Part shown: positions 10,949-12,276 of the stretch, one piece after another | Layout of the letters: each line of letters opens with the position of its first letter | Numbering within the stretch: position 1 is the stretch's first letter | NCBI GenBank assembly: GCA_031268115.1 | Contig: JAIRXV010000190.1 | Location: forward strand, 1-12,276 | Direction of reading: 5' to 3' | Length of the DNA: 12,276 nt | Source of the DNA: Bifidobacteriaceae bacterium | GTDB lineage: Bacteria; Actinomycetota; Actinomycetes; Actinomycetales; WQXJ01 | Position numbers and translations under genes: made by a program | Notes under the pieces: generated by a model | Database searches by the model: none | Told to the model about the DNA's origin: nothing | Seen by the model: the letters and a program-made list of their open reading frames with translations, nothing else

Positions 10949-12276
10949 ATCGGTCGTGGCACGCCTCGCCGCCGGCTCACCGGGGTGGTGATGGCGGTGA
11001 CGATGGCGACCCCCAGCGGGAGGAGTACGGCCAGCGCCGCGATCTGCGGCCAAGGGATCGCCACCGCATCTGGCTGGCCTGGGACCGCGGCTTCGCGGAT
11101 GGCGAGGAACACGCGTCCCAGGGCGATGCCGGTTGGAACACCCGCCAGCGCCGCCAGGCCGGCTTGCAGGAGTGCTTGGAGGCCCGCCACCCTGCGCGTG
11201 AACCCAGGCGGAGCGCCGACAGCCTCGACGATGGCGGCATCCCGCAGCGCCTCAGCCCGCGCCAACCCAGCCAGCGCCCAGACCAGCAGCGCCACCAGGG
11301 CGGTACCCGCGCCGAGCAGGGCGTATTGGGCGGGAGCGGTGTCGATGTGGAGTCCGAGCTCGACGTTGGCGCCTGGTGGCGTCAGTGCGCCCTGGTCCTC
11401 GCGCGTGAGCGGCCGGTCCGTCATGACGACGATGCCGGTCACGGTGACGGGCCAACCCAACTCCCGCGCCCGCTCCTCGGACACCGCCAAGACCGCTGGT
11501 GCGGCATCGGGCAGAACGACGGCCACCGGCAGGGCAAACGGCTCCTCCTGCGGGTCGATGAAATACAGGGTCCCTTCGCCGGACGCCATCCCGAAATCAC
11601 CCGCCCGGGTTGCGAGCTTGCCAGCGGCGAGCGCGGACCGGGTTTCGGCGGGAAAACCGAAAACGTCCGCCAGCTCAGGGGTGACCACCAGCACTCCGAC
11701 GCCGCCCAGCAGGGCGCTGGAACCCGTCGAAAACGACTCGTGGTCCCCCGCGAAGGGTCCGCCATCGGCCCGCGCCGTGAAACTCCCCGGGACGTGGGCG
11801 ACTGTCGCGGGGACCGCCTGGACCACGGGGGCGATGGCTTCGGCTGCTGCGGTGGCCTCCGCGAGGTCCGCGGTCATGACGAATGCCCCACCGAGGGGCG
11901 CGTCCAGGAGGTGCATCCGCTGGGCGGCGGAGCGCGATGATTCGATGTAGACCATTCCGGCGACCACGGCCGCGATCAGGCCGAGACCTGCGGCGACACC
12001 AGGCACGACGCGGATCTGATGACGGCCGGCATCGCGCAGCGCGAACGTCGCGGAGAACGATCCGGGCACCCGGACCGTTCCGAGGAGCCGCAGCGCAAGA
12101 GCGGTCAGCGCGCTCGCGCCAACCCCCACGAGCAGGACGCCCACCAGCACCGCGCCAACGTCAATCTGGATGGCGCCACGGCGTGCCAGAAAGACGCCCA
12201 CGCCGATCGCTGGAACCCCCAGCAGCGCCAGCCACGCGGTCCACGGCCTGGCGATCCGGCCGGATTCGCCGCGCAG
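10942..12276 (-). CDS. FtsX-like ABC transporter permease (C-terminal part; 5' end outside window)
   Basis: 444 residues are visible and the frame stays open through the right edge, so the true start lies beyond 12276; the GTG at 12201 is internal. Membrane segments of the fragment: roughly 13-33 (WLALLGVPAIGVGVFL), 39-66 and 90-110. A large extracytoplasmic region of about 210 residues follows, then three C-terminal helices. The terminal FtsX/MacB-type core shows AEALRDAAIVEAVGAPPGF, the usual cytoplasmic coupling segment, and ends with IAALAVLLPLGVAIV and a basic tail. The topology fits the second half of a large permease with two FtsX domains, which would work with an ATP-binding subunit that is not in the window. 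Substrate unknown; such proteins handle lipids, peptides or lipoproteins. Confidence 0.82.
   Translation of the reverse strand: MRGESGRIARPWTAWLALLGVPAIGVGVFLARRGAIQIDVGAVLVGVLLVGVGASALTALALRLLGTVRVPGSFSATFALRDAGRHQIRVVPGVAAGLGLIAAVVAGMVYIESSRSAAQRMHLLDAPLGGAFVMTADLAEATAAAEAIAPVVQAVPATVAHVPGSFTARADGGPFAGDHESFSTGSSALLGGVGVLVVTPELADVFGFPAETRSALAAGKLATRAGDFGMASGEGTLYFIDPQEEPFALPVAVVLPDAAPAVLAVSEERARELGWPVTVTGIVVMTDRPLTREDQGALTPPGANVELGLHIDTAPAQYALLGAGTALVALLVWALAGLARAEALRDAAIVEAVGAPPGFTRRVAGLQALLQAGLAALAGVPTGIALGRVFLAIREAAVPGQPDAVAIPWPQIAALAVLLPLGVAIVTAITTPVSRRRGVPRPIA

Noticed and set aside
10256..11950. 564-residue plus-strand open frame
   Set aside because: It overlaps vapB, vapC and the permease in other frames, is Arg/Ala/Ser/Pro-rich with no fold signature, and the genes it covers have clear family motifs.
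1..12276. CRISPR array, tRNA or rRNA genes
   Set aside because: No regularly spaced short direct repeats, cloverleaf or rRNA-like sequence was seen on reading.

Overview
The window is high-GC DNA with GTG and TTG starts, TANNNT-type -10 boxes placed for leaderless mRNAs, MazE/VapB-PIN toxin-antitoxin pairs and a giant secreted glycosidase carrying FIVAR and bacterial Ig-like domains. Together these point to an actinobacterium (Actinomycetota), probably host- or gut-associated. I cannot place it to genus. No rRNA, tRNA, CRISPR array, intact transposase or phage gene was seen.

Layout: (1) 1-147 is the 3' end of a PIN-domain VapC-like toxin gene. (2) 148-833 is about 690 bp without a convincing gene. 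It holds two hairpins, a short stretch that reads as a conserved GH2 peptide, and the promoter region of the next gene, where a run of nine G lies between candidate -35 and -10 boxes. (3) 834-8159 is one 2441-residue secreted glycoside hydrolase family 2 protein (beta-galactosidase of the BgaA-like type). Its order is signal peptide, GH2 catalytic core, a duplicated five-domain Ig/galactose-binding module, six helical FIVAR-like repeats, and two strongly basic Big_2-like domains at the C-terminus, with no LPXTG or membrane anchor. (4) 8160-8503 carries a strong hairpin after the gene, a second and longer near-perfect inverted repeat, and a leaderless promoter/operator. (5) 8504-9140 is an AbrB-fold vapB plus PIN vapC pair with overlapping genes. 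(6) 9299-10093 (minus) is an alpha/beta hydrolase. (7) 10231-10916 is a second pair, a ribbon-helix-helix vapB with a PIN vapC, preceded by a 12-bp inverted-repeat operator that includes the start codon. (8) 10942-12276 (minus) is the C-terminal part of an FtsX-type ABC permease cut by the window edge. It converges on the second vapC, with a shared hairpin between them.

How they fit: the giant enzyme is a surface or secreted glycan-processing protein. It probably removes terminal beta-galactose from host or plant glycans while CBM-like and FIVAR parts hold substrate or span the wall. The toxin-antitoxin loci flank it on both sides, as is common in variable (accessory) chromosome regions, and each appears self-contained and autoregulated. 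The hydrolase and permease are probably unrelated neighbours. The most interesting points are the possible phase-variable promoter, the duplicated 500-residue-period module with a basic tail, and the two differently built leaderless TA operators.
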